A stretch of 64,000 nucleotides of DNA from Micropterix aruncella (Eukaryota; Arthropoda; Insecta; Lepidoptera; Micropterigidae), in the NCBI GenBank assembly GCA_944548615.1, contig OX155955.1, positions 1,335,288 through 1,399,287 of the forward strand, read 5' to 3'. The notes beneath the pieces were generated by a model. The model searched no databases, had not been told where the DNA came from, and was given only the letters and a program-made list of their open reading frames with translations. Made by a program: the position numbers and the translations under genes. Below are positions 21,353 to 33,144 of the stretch, one piece after another. How positions within the stretch are numbered: the first letter of the stretch is position 1; every line of letters starts with the position of its first letter.

Positions 21353-23743
21353 TAAAACTTGAAACCGTAGGCCTTTATATAAATATCCGATTAACATTTA
21401 TGCTTAAAACATTTGCAATTATTAAATTCATTCTGATTATGCGATGAAAATATTTACTGGTTTTATCGCTCCTTAAAATATCATTTCATAGCAGTAGTTT
21501 TAATGCGATATGAGATCTAAGAAAAATATCCGAAACCTAATAAAAAATAGGCGGAGTCAATTTTGTAGGGTTTGACCAATAAAAATCCAGCGTTGACGAA
21601 GCGTCAAGTGTGATTCCACGGCCGCTCGCGCCGGCGACCAGGCGCATGCTAAAACGTTCTATCGCAGCGCTAGTACAGAATAACTATATTTACGCAGTGG
21701 TGGTATAAGGGTTGTAATGGCAAAGCATATTTAACGTAACCCTTAAAGCGCTCTCACGTTTTAATTAATTGTAATTAATTTAGGGCCTAAATAAAAATGT
21801 GGCTATGTGCTGCCTTAGAGAATTAACCAGTCAATTTAATGAAATTATAATAAAACACACTCACCGCTTACACTGTAGGAGTAATCGCGCCTGAAAGTTT
21901 TAGAAATCTGTTTAAAGCCCTAATGCAAGGCAATGAGCAACTTTTTTCAGTCCAGATTGTAAATTGGTTACTTATCGATCGATGGAATTGGCTTAGAAAC
22001 ATTTTTAAATTAATGCTTATATTTTTCAAAAAACTCATGAAACTAAAATTCTTCAGATATGGTCGTTCCCAGGTATCATGTCGCCTTAATTGCATCTCAA
22101 GTAATATTGTTGACATTTACCCACCTAATTAGTCTAAAAGAATCCTGTATCTAATATATATCGATCGATGTCTCTTTTTGTTTAAAGTAAATATTTACCA
22201 ATCCAGGGATAACTATAACCAAGAGTACCTCAAAATCCCTGAAACTTTCAGAAAACAATTTATGTCATTAATTAGAAGCGTGTCACTACGTAATATTGTA
22301 AAAAAACTTTAAACTCAGTAGAATATCGCCATCGATCTGTTTTTGAGTCCCAGAAATGTATTGAAACAGTAATGGAACATCTAGGCAGAGGCGTAAGTAT
22401 AGTTAGATGTTGTGACCTGCCTTGGATGTCATGGGAGAATCAGTTTTAGTGTATGTAACCTTAGATGACATGTAAAATTAAATAAATAAAAGAAATTTGA
22501 AAAAAGGAACGAAAAGCGTAGCGGTCGTAGTAGAAGCGTAGCAGCCGTAGCACTCGTAGCAGAAGCGTAGCAAAATCGTTCGATGAAATTGAGTCGAATA
22601 TAGAGCTGCACGTGCGTGCTGCTGCCGAGCTCGGCTGAAATAACTTTAAAATCCGCCACCGAACTTACCGGGGCGCAGCAATCGTAGATATAAAGGTGAA
22701 TAAGGACGGCCTGATTTGTAAGTAAATGAGAGTGTCTTCTGGGGCGCCTTATGGTAATCTGCGATCTCCGCAGCTGGGAGCCCGACATTTAATATCACTT
22801 TCAAATTTACTCCTCGCTGAAACTGCGAAAAACGCCTACCGGGTTAGTGAATTTTAATCTACTGAAATAAATTGGTTCCACCTTTCCTCGTTTAATATTA
22901 GGTTCCTATGAAGTTGCCGTTCTATAAATGAAATCTAAGACTAAAAAAAAGCAAGGTCACTTCCTATTATTGAACATCCAGCAAGTGGTTGATTCTGTAC
23001 AATAAAATAATCAATTACAATAAAATAAAATAAAAAACACAAAAAAATATATTGGAAAAAAAACTTTTTTATACACTCGATTTAACGTTCTAAAAGATAT
23101 TTTTTTTACAAATTACAAATTATTTATTTAATTCAAATTATGAGTAGATTCAATATACAAAAGTCTTAACGTAACTAGGCCACCGCCTGTTCCAGTGTAA
23201 ACAGTTTGATTTAGGACGTGCTAAAGAAAAGCATTCATTACGTTCAACTTTTGAATATTCAGTAGTTTTTTTGTGGCCTATATCAACCAAAAATGTGTGT
23301 GATTTGTTACTTAGTTTTTTATGCAGAAAATATGTATACAAACAAAAACCACATAACAGCAAAAAACATTTTCTTTTTATATTAACATATTAGAATGCAT
23401 CAAAAAATATATATAATAATATGTTCTTTTGGTTTAGTTGTTTTTGTAGAATCACCCTTCTTGTTTGGTTTTCACCAATAAAAACTAACATATACTTATA
23501 CCACCGAAATATTGATCCCTATTTTCTGAATAGTTTTGTCTTTTTTTTTTTTTTATTAAATTTATTTAAAGAAAAAGATACATTTTTTTAAATATTACAA
23601 TCTCGCCAAACTGGTATACAGTTTGTTGGCGAGACAAACTCTTACACTACACTAGTCTTACACTTAATAATATAAAAAACAATGCACAGCAGTATTACTA
23701 CTGGTCTTACTACTAATGACAGTTGCTTTATTAAACATATACA
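21353..23743. other. Non-coding; includes a short GTAGC-rich tandem patch
   Basis: At 22516-22571 variants of GAAGCGTAGCAG(C) repeat in tandem. A GC-richer stretch at 21560-21680 and the 119-codon minus ORF at 22788-22429 (reading through the GTAGC patch) show no recognisable domain. No splice-framed exon could be supported. Confidence 0.5.
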
Positions 23744-24353
23744 ACATTACCTCTATAATCCGGTACGTCACTTCTACGGCCCGTCCAGTAATCCGGCGTT
23801 TTTATACAGACAGCTACCAAGCTTAGTAGTTTCGAGCGTGAGTTGGAGGTAAGTAACTGCTTGTCGCAGGGTTAATGACCACTGTGCGCGATGTATGTGT
23901 GTACTTTGTCTGCCTTGCGCCAGTCTGTCCCGTGTTGTGCTAGCTCGCTGACGTGCTGTATTTCATCAGTATAATTATGTGTGTTGATTTGCATTGTGGC
24001 AGGGTTAAAATTCTACAGTGTAAACATAAAACATTATCGCTTTTGGATAAAAACGAGATTTTGAAACGACTTTAAAATTGAAATGTTAGTTAGCCTCGCT
24101 AAAGAATGTGGAGTTGCTTGTGCTACAATTCACGACATAAGGAAGAACAGTGACAGAATAAAGTCATGTCTTTTAAAAAATGTGAATTGCGTGTATTTTT
24201 GTATATAATACTATTACTTACATATATGTTTACAATAAAACATAGCTTACGCTGTTTAAATGCGTCCTTTTAGTGATTTTCAGTAAACTGGCGTTTTCAG
24301 TAAACCGACAGTGCTCTGGTCCGATATCTGCCGTATTACCAAGAGACCACTGT
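23744..24353 (+). pseudogene. Pogo/Tigger-like DNA transposon relic with inverted ends
   Basis: Near 24020-24080 the plus strand encodes KHKTLSLLDKNEILKRL and, after a gap, LAKECGVACATIHDIRKN. These are the first two helix-turn-helix segments of CENP-B/Tigger DNA-binding domains. The ends are related inverted repeats: CTCTATAATCCGGTACG on the left and, read inward from the right, CAGTGGTCTCTTGGTAATACG. The catalytic domain is missing, so this is an internally deleted, non-autonomous copy. Confidence 0.7.
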
Positions 24354-25604
24354 ATAGAATATACAAAATCCGAGAAAGGTATCAAATTAAAAAAATCTAT
24401 TGAATAACTTAATCATTTGATGCAGCCTGGCGTAAAGTGGGAAACTGAAATATCGGATCGTTTTTGTTTTCTTTCACAAAAAAAATATCAAAGATGCTTC
24501 GAGATTAAGTTTTACATTGAAATTGAATTTGAAATGCTTATGATGTATAACTCCCATTGACAAATATTAATGAATGCTTTAAGGTCGTCTTTTACGTCTT
24601 TTTGGTGTGATTTTTCCCCCTTAAAACATTATTCAGATTCCGTAAAGTTTTAAGCCAAAATTGTTGTTTTGTTGGACCAAAATTTGACAAGTATGCTGGG
24701 AGACGAATGACGACACTCGGTAGTCCTGCAACATTGCAGGACTGTTGTTTAATCGCGAGCTTCTACATCAATGTTTACAGTCCCCGAGAGTACAATTTGC
24801 ATTAGCTTTTGTGCTGGAGCGCAAGAAGCTGTAATTGAACACCGGCACAGGACCCTATATTCGAAAATCCACTTTCGTAATTGCACACACGAAATTAATT
24901 GCGCAATAGCAAATAACACAATATAAAATGATAACTGAATTTTAAATAGGAATAATATGGCTCAAAATTTGAATTTAGTTGAATATATAATTGCAACTCA
25001 AACCGAAACCTATCAACCGATATCCTAGCCAACGTATACAGCTAAAACAAAAGGTAAATCTACTAATATACATGGTGACTTTTTATTTATTAACATCCTT
25101 GAAGTGGCTGAATCCATACGAACAAATAAGCAACTTTTATTTTTTTAAATTTTAAACACATTTTTTTTTTTTGTTTTGAAATATCCTTATTTTATTGAGA
25201 ATTTGAAAAATGGTATTTTGAAAAATAGTATAAAAAGAGTCAAACGCGTTGCGCTATCAAGCGGTATGTAAAATAATATTGCTAGATGGCGCAACTCACT
25301 TAACTTTTATTAAACTTTTACTTATAGGTTTTTAAAATTTTCAAAAAAAATAAAAAATAAATCTTTACAAGTTTTATTTCGTTTTTTCATCTAAAGTTGC
25401 TCTTTTGCTCGTACTGCTTCACCCCCTTTAAGGGTGACACTATTGAAAAACTCACCATGTATAAATCGCCTTGGGAGTTCCAAATGGTGGCATTGGCATG
25501 CAGACTGCTCATCAATATTTATTCTTTTAAATTTTGTATAATATAAATAAAATAAATAAAATGTATACAATTTTAAAGATATATCTAAATATATAGAAAT
25601 CGTC
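24354..25604. other. Non-coding, with one perfect short palindrome
   Basis: At 24722-24743 the sequence AGTCCTGCAA / TTGCAGGACT is a perfect 10-bp inverted repeat around CA. Otherwise AT-rich without genes. Confidence 0.55.
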
Positions 25605-25775
25605 TTAGAATTCGTTGCCGGCCTTTCCAAATTCGTCCATATTATGGAGTGCTTGCATGGCTAGAATCCATTTCATGCAGTCTTTAATTACCATCTCATT
25701 TAGCGGTTTTATATTTGATGGAAGAATGTCAAAAATATTGTAGCCCCGGAACACAATTGTAATTCAATATAAACT
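25605..25775 (-). pseudogene. LINE reverse transcriptase C-terminal fragment (tentative)
   Basis: Minus-strand reading gives YNIFDILPSNIKPLNEM, then KDCMKWILAMQALHNMDEF and a stop. The LPSNIK...MDEF layout is like the extreme C-terminus of Jockey/CR1-like polyproteins. It is too short to be sure. Confidence 0.4.
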
Positions 25776-26365
25776 GAGTCTAATATTGAGAATTACCACA
25801 TTATTTTTATTCCTAGTAACAATGTGTGTTGTTGCTAGTGCTTTTTAATCTCTTGATGACAAATGACTCAGTGGGTCTAAAACGGCTTTCCCGCTTCCTA
25901 TGATGTCTTATTTATTTATTTTTTAAGCTATTTCTTCTATTTCTTTTATAAGGATCGCTATTTTGGAACGTTTCAAACATCAAACGAGACATCTTCTCTA
26001 TGCCAAATGTATGTATGCATATGAATGTATCCGTATGCACAGTGAATTTGTTCGTCTAAATACTCGAATTTAATATGTTTTCTATATTTAAAGCACTTTG
26101 TCTATTAACGATATTTATTAGGAGTTGTAATTTTTATCACAAAAAAATAAATTCCGCCTTCTCCGATCTCACTTGTCAAATGTGTTCTTCTGTAAAAAAA
26201 AGCCACACATATCACCTTATTTTCGACAATTAATCTAGGATCTAATTTTTTGGTTATTTTTTTTCAAAATTGCTAATATTTCCGGTTCGATTAATCAGTC
26301 TTCTCAGTTTAATTGCATCGAGCTCGATTGCCCAATAAATGTAAACAAAAAATTTAATAAATATC

Positions 26366-26795
26366 TTACCTATGAATATCTATAGCCTTAATAATAACAT
26401 TGCTGAAATTTTTAATCTTAAACACGAGTTCGTTAATTCGTTAGAAGTATTAATACTAACAGAATTCTGGATCGATGATATGAGCATACCAAAGACTATA
26501 GATTGGTTTTGGCAATATTTATTTATTTATTTATTTATTTATAACGTACAAGAAAAAAATGCAATAGAGCCATAGTACAGCAGCAAAACGACGGTGTAGT
26601 CATATATGTTAAAATTAATTACGGTTAGAAGTTACAAAAAATAATATTGATTGCGCAAATCGCCGTCAGCGATTTATATGCACCCCAGTATACCAAACAT
26701 TACCGGTTTCTTGCAGTCAATATTAGAGAAATATTATAGGGATTTTAATGATATAATTGTCGGGGACCTCAATAATTATATAGGTATAAACTAAA
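26366..26795 (+). pseudogene. LINE endonuclease domain fragment, decayed
   Basis: Plus-strand frames give NIYSLNNNIAEIFNLK, LEVLILTEFWIDD, DGVVIYVK, SIPNITGFLQSILEKYY and DIIVGDLNN. These match in order the motifs of an APE-type LINE endonuclease (N-x-RSLNxN, LTETW, GDFN). Stops and a TTTA microsatellite interrupt it. Confidence 0.65.
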
Positions 26796-27038
26796 AACGA
26801 CAAACACGCAAACGACTACTTAAATATGTTGACTATTTAATAAGTATGTAAAAAACTTTCGAGAAGTCCGTGTACATATTTTCCAACTGCAAACGCCTAT
26901 CAATATTAACGCTCACATATCCACGAATTTTTATGATTTTATATAAGATAACCAATGCCCTTGGTCCGGTAAAGGTAAAGATGAGCATATGCTACATTTT
27001 CGAAGAGTTTGCTTAGGTCTGTGCACATTAATATCCAT

Positions 27039-27356
27039 TTATAGATGCAAATATCTTTTTTTATAGACCGGAATGTCATACGATTTCTCCCAAGAGAGGG
27101 AAAAATATACCGACAATAATAAGAAAAGAGGACGCCCTAGTTGGCAAGCACCAATCTTTATGACAATTTTCACTTCCAGTGACAGATCGTCACTTCCGGC
27201 TAGGTCACTTGCGGTGTAAATAAAAGTATTTGCATCCAGCCCTTTGGTATGTTCTATTATCAACGATTCTGTTATTTGATTGGTACTAAGGACTGACTTG
27301 GGATTATATAACACAGATCCTGAGTGATTTTCCTGCTTTAAAATGTCATTTGCCAT
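27039..27356 (-). pseudogene. Possible LINE reverse transcriptase finger fragment
   Basis: An open minus frame of 105 codons; its end (SLSWEKSYDIPVYKKRY) resembles the W-K-x-S-x-V-x-P-I-Y-K-K motif of LINE RT, and the preceding hydrophobic stretch fits the region before it. The fit is weak and no other domain supports it. Confidence 0.35.
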
Positions 27357-28310
27357 TATAGAACGAATGCTGCTCTCTGGCTAGAAGCTCAAAGATGTAG
27401 AATAATATAGATGATAGGGTAAGATTTAGATACAGACGATAGAGAATTTGTGAACTTCGAACTTTCAAAACATAAACCATGACAGAGAATGAGCCGAGTG
27501 TACTGGCGAGTTTCACCCGCTTTAATTTCGGAGTTGTGGAATCAGTGTTGCCACTCGCGTGATTCCGAACTCGCGACTTTGGTTACGAGACTTATTCGAC
27601 ACCCGTTAAATTTGACGGTATGTAAAAATCTCCGGTTGTTATGAGATGATGTAGCCTGCTAAGTAGATCGCTAAGTAGAACGATAACGAAGAACAGACTT
27701 CTCTTCCTCAACCACTGTAATGCTTAGGTTACAGAAGTTTTTTCGAAGAACCGCAATAAAATAATGATCAAATTGTACAATGTCTTAAAAAATAGACAAA
27801 CATATTATGCTGAAACTTTGTATTTCCACTGTTTTTTGTGATTTTTTACTAGATAATATAATATAATATAATACTGTTTTATAATTTATTTATTTTTTCT
27901 TATAATTTCTTATTTCATCATACATTTAAAAGCGGAGGTAGGGTAGAATGTAGGTAATGTAAAATTGGTATTTACCTAGTCTTTGGAAAAAGAATTGTAA
28001 TATAAAAAATAGGATTCAGTAATGGCGTATCAGACGTATCATTAATGGTTATATTTTAGTCTTATGAAGTTTCAGTTGATTACAGAATGTCAAAAATACT
28101 CAAAAACACATCTTGAAATAATAAGTTTATTCAACATTCTATGACTACGACTACTTTATTCAACATTCTATGAATAATAAGTTTATTCAACATTCAACAT
28201 TCTATCCACGATATAGATAGTCATATGAATCGAATCGTGCCAATATTTTGCAAAATAAACTTTATGTATATTTTCTTATTTGAGAGAAAATAGAAAAGCA
28301 GAGGACTCAC
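27357..28310 (-). other. Non-coding; probable first intron of the receptor gene
   Basis: No exon seen. Directly after the donor at 28310 comes AT-rich sequence. At 28120-28205 a TTTATTCAACATTCTATGA unit repeats about three times in imperfect tandem. Confidence 0.5.
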
Positions 28311-28514
28311 CACATCTATAAGCTGGCTGAGCTTGAGCTTGATGCAGACCCTGAGGACGTCAGAAGTGTTGACCACGGGGCGCACGAGCTTATTGTAGTT
28401 GCTGAGCAGATCATCGTAGAGGCGCTTGGCGTCAGGATTGCCAGCGACGGCAGCGTGGATTGCCAGGGCGCCCAGCAACCAGGCGCGCCAAATCTCCAAG
28501 CACAAAACACCCAT
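28311..28514 (-). CDS. Nicotinic acetylcholine receptor alpha-type subunit, first coding exon
   Basis: 68 codons from the ATG at 28514 to a donor GTG|GTGAGT, phase 0. Residues 1-25 form a signal peptide with a hydrophobic core ([15 protein letters not shown]). The mature start [20 protein letters not shown] is the strongly conserved N-terminus of insect alpha subunits of the alpha1-alpha4 type, followed by a glycosylation sequon NTS (49-51) and [10 protein letters not shown]. The subunit is part of a pentameric acetylcholine-gated cation channel at synapses. The Cys-loop, the alpha-defining vicinal cysteines and the four membrane helices lie in later exons, which I did not find between 13 and 28 kb; they are presumably beyond decayed introns or outside the window. 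I cannot say which paralogue this is. An alternative acceptor at GAG|ATT (about 28493) would place the initiator in an earlier exon. Confidence 0.88.
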
Positions 28515-29210
28515 TCGTATATATTATTGTATTTAATAAAAATCACGGTGTCTTTTTAAGCATTATAAATGGACGGACGTTAATTGATTCGTTATAAAAG
28601 AGTGTAAACATTGTTGGTGCGTTGCGAGGGGTGCATAGCGAGAACAATCGGGTCAAGCTTAACTGGGTCTCGTAAGGCGAAGCATTTGGCAGGTCGCTAG
28701 CCTCGGGGATGCTGACTCCTATATATCTGTACCAGGCGAGCGTTATGTTACGTAACCCATGCTCTCTCTCTCGCCTGTCCACCGCGCTGCAGTCAAACCT
28801 AATTCACACCATTCCCTTCCACATTCTTGAATTTACGAAGCACATATTGGTCTCGTCGCGTCCATCCTCGAAATAATTAAAGTTAGAATCAGGTCGGGTT
28901 TTTATTTTTGTATTAACGTGGCGACTGTTCGAACTACCCGCGCGGTATTTACGACGAGCACCGCATGTGGGCGTGTTAGAGCGCTGGCGCACCACGACCG
29001 TACGTGCGCTCTCCGCGGCGGTCGGCACGCGACTGCGGCTGCCACTCCGCCCCCACCGCATCCCGCTCCGAGGGTAGGATACATTCTACCACCCTCAACA
29101 TCCCGCTCCGACACTTCTCTCTCTTCTCGCTCCCTACCCTTCTGATCCGTGGCCCTGCAAAACGCACAAACTCACACATTCAAACAAAAAAAATAAAAAC
29201 GCTCTAACGA
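28515..29210 (-). promoter_or_regulatory. CpG-rich block upstream of the receptor exon (promoter or 5' UTR candidate)
   Basis: GC and CpG rise sharply at about 28900-29160 against AT-rich surroundings, just upstream of the receptor's first coding exon. Several overlapping ORFs on both strands here reflect composition, not genes. A precise start site could not be chosen. Confidence 0.45.
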
Positions 29211-29481
29211 ATTAGTAGCGAAAGGGTAGCTCAATATATACCTTTTGAGAAAATTATCATCTTATGCACTTATAAATTGAATATTATATAAATTGGTCTG
29301 CATGTAGTAAATACAATATCAGCTCTAATGTATAACCTAAATTATAGCGGAATCAAACCATTACTATTTATTAAAGTTTACTATTTTAGAACAAATTTAC
29401 TAAATTTAATGCAGACTCCGAATTTGTAATGCAGACTCACACTATTTAAAATGACGCCAAAATCAATAAAAATACTGTAAT

Positions 29482-30139
29482 CACTTGGGTTGTCGACTAC
29501 AACGGGCGAGCCCGTCACCTCAGAAAGTTTTAACGATTAGTCGTTTTATCTCCCTGGAGTGAACGTAGAAGACTTGGGACAAAACAGTCCACCATCTCTT
29601 TACGTCACAAGCCCGTAAGAGGCCAACGCCTTAACCGCGAGATAGCCAGGGATCTTACCTGGCGGGCCGACACTCGCGCCCTTACTTCTAATTGTGACCA
29701 GATTACTCCGGTCTCTCGATTGGTTCCGGGTTCGAGGTCGCTTGCGCGGTCCTCTCCCTTACGAAGCGGTGAAACGGTGTATACCGAATCTATCGCGGAC
29801 CACAGCGTCCTTTGCCCGGCTGTTCACCCAGGATCGGATGGCCGATGGTCGTTTCAAGACCAGTCGCCGTAAGGTCCGCAACCACCCCCGCTCTAAAGGA
29901 AACAGTACTGCTTCCAGACTCCCCCGACTGTTAGTCGATTAGCTTAAGCCGCACGGTGCGCAGACCGTCCAGGAGCGCCAGAAGTTTGATTCCCAGGGGA
30001 AGCTGACCAAGGCCAGAGTCCTACCCAGGCTCGCACTTCATGCGTGGAGGGCGTCGGATGGGTGTTGACCCGTGAGTGTGACCAACCCTGAACAGAATGA
30101 GTCTTCGTGGCCAACTCAGCAAGGGCCCATTAACTCCCC
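29482..30139 (-). mobile_element. Retroposon family A, full-length copy with 11-bp target duplication
   Basis: Flanked by AATACTGTAAT at 29471-29481 and 30140-30150. In element orientation (minus) it begins GGGGAGTTAATGGGCCC and ends CCCGTTGTAGTCGACAAC. Other copies are at 36758-36996, 39878-40549 and 41800-42197. The plus-strand 82-codon ORF within (29694-29942) is antisense to the element and recurs only because the DNA is homologous. The body contains TCGCGGTTAAGGCGTTGG, vaguely tRNA-like, but a box A/B pair is not convincing. Confidence 0.85.
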
Positions 30140-30150
30140 AATACTGTAAT

Positions 30151-31368
30151 ATTAGGGAACAAAATAGTTTTCCTCAATTATAGAAATAGATATTAAAAAA
30201 TCGAAAATACTTTTAACTGGGTATTCTTACTGTGTGGCCAAATCCAAAAACTTTCAGATATCTCCAGGTATACGTAGCAGTATGTTGAAAAAGGTACTCA
30301 TTTGTCTTTTGTGAATAAATTAAGTCCATGGAGATGCGTATAGCTCATGCACATACCAGTTTTTTTCACGCACGCCAATTGGGTCAATAACTGACAATCA
30401 GCCGATGGGTAAGAAAGTGTAGTGAGCGTCAAGGATGGAAAGACTTTATAAATTGTATCCAACAGGCTTTCAAGAGCAACGCCATGAGCATCTCATGAAT
30501 AAGGAAATGGTACAACCGCTGCAAAGTAGGCCGCATATCAGTTTTATAAGGCCTAAATGACAATAGATATAGATTTTAGCCATGCAAAATTGAATACTCC
30601 TTAGGACTTGCTCAGATACACATATTTCTTCCTACTTAGGAACTCGAGGACCGGTAGTTGTGCTGTAGGATATAGGTCGATCATCACCAGTGTGCCGACC
30701 GATGTGCCCCATAGTTCTCACCTGTGTTCGCAAATGGTGAATGCATATTGAATTTAAGTTTAATCGAATTAAGCATTTGGGCGTATAGGAATACATCCAC
30801 ACAGATCCACAGCAGGCTGGAAGTCTGTAAATGGTCTTAATCGTCTCCGAGGTGCTCAAAATAGATGTTTCGGTTTTCATCTCGAATAAAAGTTTTTGCG
30901 AGTTCACATTACTTTCCCTCCTGTTCCGTTGATGGGCCGGGAAAGTAATATTGTCATTGTTAAATTCACAGTTCGAGAGGGGAATTCAAAATTGTCCAAA
31001 GTGAGAATATCAAATATCATGTATTATGTTTAGATATTTTTTTAATATATAAACATTTAAAAAAAAATGGATTAGAGCGTCCTGCGTTTGTAGCGCCTCG
31101 CTGTCTGCCTGCTCCGTGTGAATAGATGTAACGCTTGGGCCATACAGATGCAGAGAGCTTTTGTTAAGTTTCCATTGTGCTCTTTCAGAATTATTTTCCT
31201 CTTTGGACCAATTATTATTATTATCGCCTTCCGTCGCTTAGCACACCGATTAATTACCCTCCGCCCACCTCTTAAACTTCGTCAGACTTTTAAACTTTTA
31301 CCCACATATAATGGTATTTTAGTAATATGTGATAGGCCTTTGAGTGTGCTGTGCTATACCCAAATGGG
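30151..31368. other. Non-coding; nothing recognised
   Basis: A 91-codon minus ORF (30907-30632) shows no known domain and is flanked by AT-rich text. No splice context was found to support it. Confidence 0.5.
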
Positions 31369-31452
31369 TAGCTATTGGGCCCAGTGCATTGGGGTCATTA
31401 TGATCCATGTGTTAGGGTCGGCCCAACTCACGGGTCAGCGCCCATCCAATAG
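31369..31452 (+). repeat. Old 5'-end fragment related to retroposon family A
   Basis: The segment from GCTATTGGGCCCAGTGCATT to TCACGGGTCAGCGCCCATCC aligns with 39882-39960 of the plus-strand family A copy (AGGGTCGGYC, ACTCACGGGTCARC). Confidence 0.6.
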
Positions 31453-31456
31453 CCCC

Positions 31457-31486
31457 AGTAATAATAATAATAATAATAATAAAACG
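31457..31486. repeat. (AAT)n microsatellite at a LINE 3' end
   Basis: Eight or so AAT repeats followed by AAAACGCTTTATTC. Read on the minus strand this is the terminal repeat tail of the LINE that ends here. Confidence 0.8.
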
Positions 31487-32220
31487 CTTTATTCTTAGGA
31501 AAAGATGAACTTATTGCCTGCAGGCAATATTTTAGAGCTAACCTATGCTATTGTATTTATTTATTTATTTATTTTCAAAAACATAATTAACCTTACAGAT
31601 GATTCCAAATCGTTAATTATTTTTCTAGGCTATTATTCTAGATTACAACTATTATTCTACTATAGACTATTATTATAATTCTTCTGTTAATAATATTATT
31701 ATTACTCTACTCCATTACTATTACAATCATTATTATTCTAATATATAAATTATTATTCTAGACTATAGCAAACGAGACGGAGTCATCCGTTAGAGCGTAA
31801 TATTAAACGATTATACTTACATATGTATATCTAATGTTTATTTAATCTTTCTTATTATATTAGTTACTCCTTTTAAACAATTTTAATACTACATACTACA
31901 TATTTATCTAATTACATGATTGCTAAGAAATGCCATTACCGTACTTTGCAGTTGTGCTAAGTTCACCGTCCAAATATCCAATTCTGGCTCAGTCGAACAT
32001 AGTGCATTTAGGGTACGAAGCGTCCGCGCTGTGAAGCAGTGTTGAACGATGTTAGTTCTAGCTCGCGGTAACGCGAACAATACGTGAGTCCTAGCACGGT
32101 AGTAATTAGCGGGTACAAATAGACCGATTCTTCTAAGGATGGACGGATTATCAACGAACCCCCTAAGCAGTTTATATATGTGGCAGATTGACAGCCAATC
32201 TCTTCTTGTATGAACATTAT
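31487..32220 (-). pseudogene. LINE 3' end: reverse transcriptase C-terminus plus 3' UTR
   Basis: Minus frame from 32220 reads RRDWLSICHIYKLLRGFVDN, IGLFVPANYYRARTHVLFAL, RARTNIVQHCF and RTLRTLNALCSTEPELD without a stop, the same C-terminal family as 36643-35931 (LFVPDNY..., RHINALCLTTSDLD). The 3' UTR runs to the (AAT)n tail at 31457-31486. Confidence 0.75.
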
Positions 32221-32398
32221 TTGCGAGTAGACTACATAACTTAACCTATATAAAGAGTATGACGAATATAATAAAAGAGGATAGAAAGAAATATATACTT
32301 AACTCTTCGTGGGCATAGGATTTTCCACACCAAAATAATCTAACACATATAAGTACGCTAAAGTTTAAAAAGGGGGGGAATGGAAGGGGAAAGGGAAT

Positions 32399-32926
32399 TT
32401 ATCTGGAAAATTTCAAATGCTCTCTGAGTCTGTTTTTAAAGTTGTTATGCTTTGGGCAGTTCTCACATTTTTCGGCTAAAGCATTCCAAAGACGGGCTCC
32501 ATGCACGGTGAAAGATAATGAGAAGAAGTCACTGCTGTGACTAGGGATAGAGAGTAGCAGGTTGTCTTTTGATCTCAGAGGGCGTCCATGAGCCGATAGT
32601 GCAGTAAATCTGCCGGTAAGATAATTGGGAGCGACGCCATCCAAGATCTTGAAAAGCATATAGAAAACTCGCATGTCTCTTTTCTCCCGGGTCGACAGCG
32701 AGTGAAGCTTCTCTCTGTGTTCCGTGATGTGGTCAAATTTTCTGAGGCCATGGATATGCCGAATGCAAATATTTTGTAGACGCTCAACTTTGGTGGATAA
32801 CTCCTCTGTGGAGTCCGGAAATGCGACATCTCCATAACCCAGTAGAAGTTCTAACCCGGGTAGAACTTTATGCCTGCGGGTCAGTTTCCAATAGAAATCG
32901 TTCTTCGGGCGCTCTTCTATTTTCAA
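32399..32926 (-). pseudogene. LINE reverse transcriptase C-terminal domain, 5'-truncated but open
   Basis: A 176-codon minus frame: LLLGYGDVAFPD, VERLQNICIRHIHGLRKFDH, SLSTREKRDMRVFYMLFKIL, LTGRFTAL, the RPLRSKDNLLLSIPSHSS motif and SFTVHGARLWNALAEK. This is the tail domain of Jockey/CR1-like LINE RTs. The catalytic palm is absent, so it is a 5'-truncated insertion. The open frame suggests it is younger than its neighbours. Its first codon is TTG, so no genuine start is claimed. Confidence 0.8.
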
Positions 32927-33089
32927 GCTAATTTGAGTGGGCTACTAAAGTGCATGTGAAACTACTTGAAAATATTATTATAAATTCCAACTATTAATCT
33001 TAAGTGCCCGAGCCTCATTTGCGCATCGGTTGAAATATTCAATAAATACGATATTATTATTATGGTGATAATATAGATTAGAATTTTCA

Positions 33090-33124
33090 TTTATAATGAG
33101 CATGTTCTTCGGTCTTCATTCAGT
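33090..33124 (+). promoter_or_regulatory. Core promoter of the secreted-protein gene (TATA plus TCAGT initiator)
   Basis: TTTATAAT at 33090-33097 lies about 30 bp before the arthropod initiator TCAGT (33120-33124, A+1 at 33122). Transcription from there would give a 23-nt 5' UTR before the ATG at 33145. Confidence 0.6.
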
Positions 33125-33144
33125 TTGATACATCAAACAAAAGC

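Noticed and set aside
22429..22788. 119-codon minus ORF
   Set aside because: Runs through a GTAGC-rich tandem patch and low-complexity T-rich text; no domain or splice context.
28804..29207. Cluster of overlapping ORFs on both strands
   Set aside because: Produced by the CpG-rich composition, where stop codons are rare; better explained as promoter or 5' UTR.
29694..29942. 82-codon plus ORF, similar to the 93-codon minus ORF at 42041-41760
   Set aside because: Both lie antisense within copies of retroposon family A; the shared protein text follows from shared DNA, and the other copies break the frame.
30632..30907. 91-codon minus ORF
   Set aside because: No recognisable domain, no promoter or splice signals that I can defend.
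31118..31498. 126-codon plus ORF
   Set aside because: Ends in an asparagine run encoded by the (AAT)n LINE tail and crosses the old retroposon A fragment, so it is composite.
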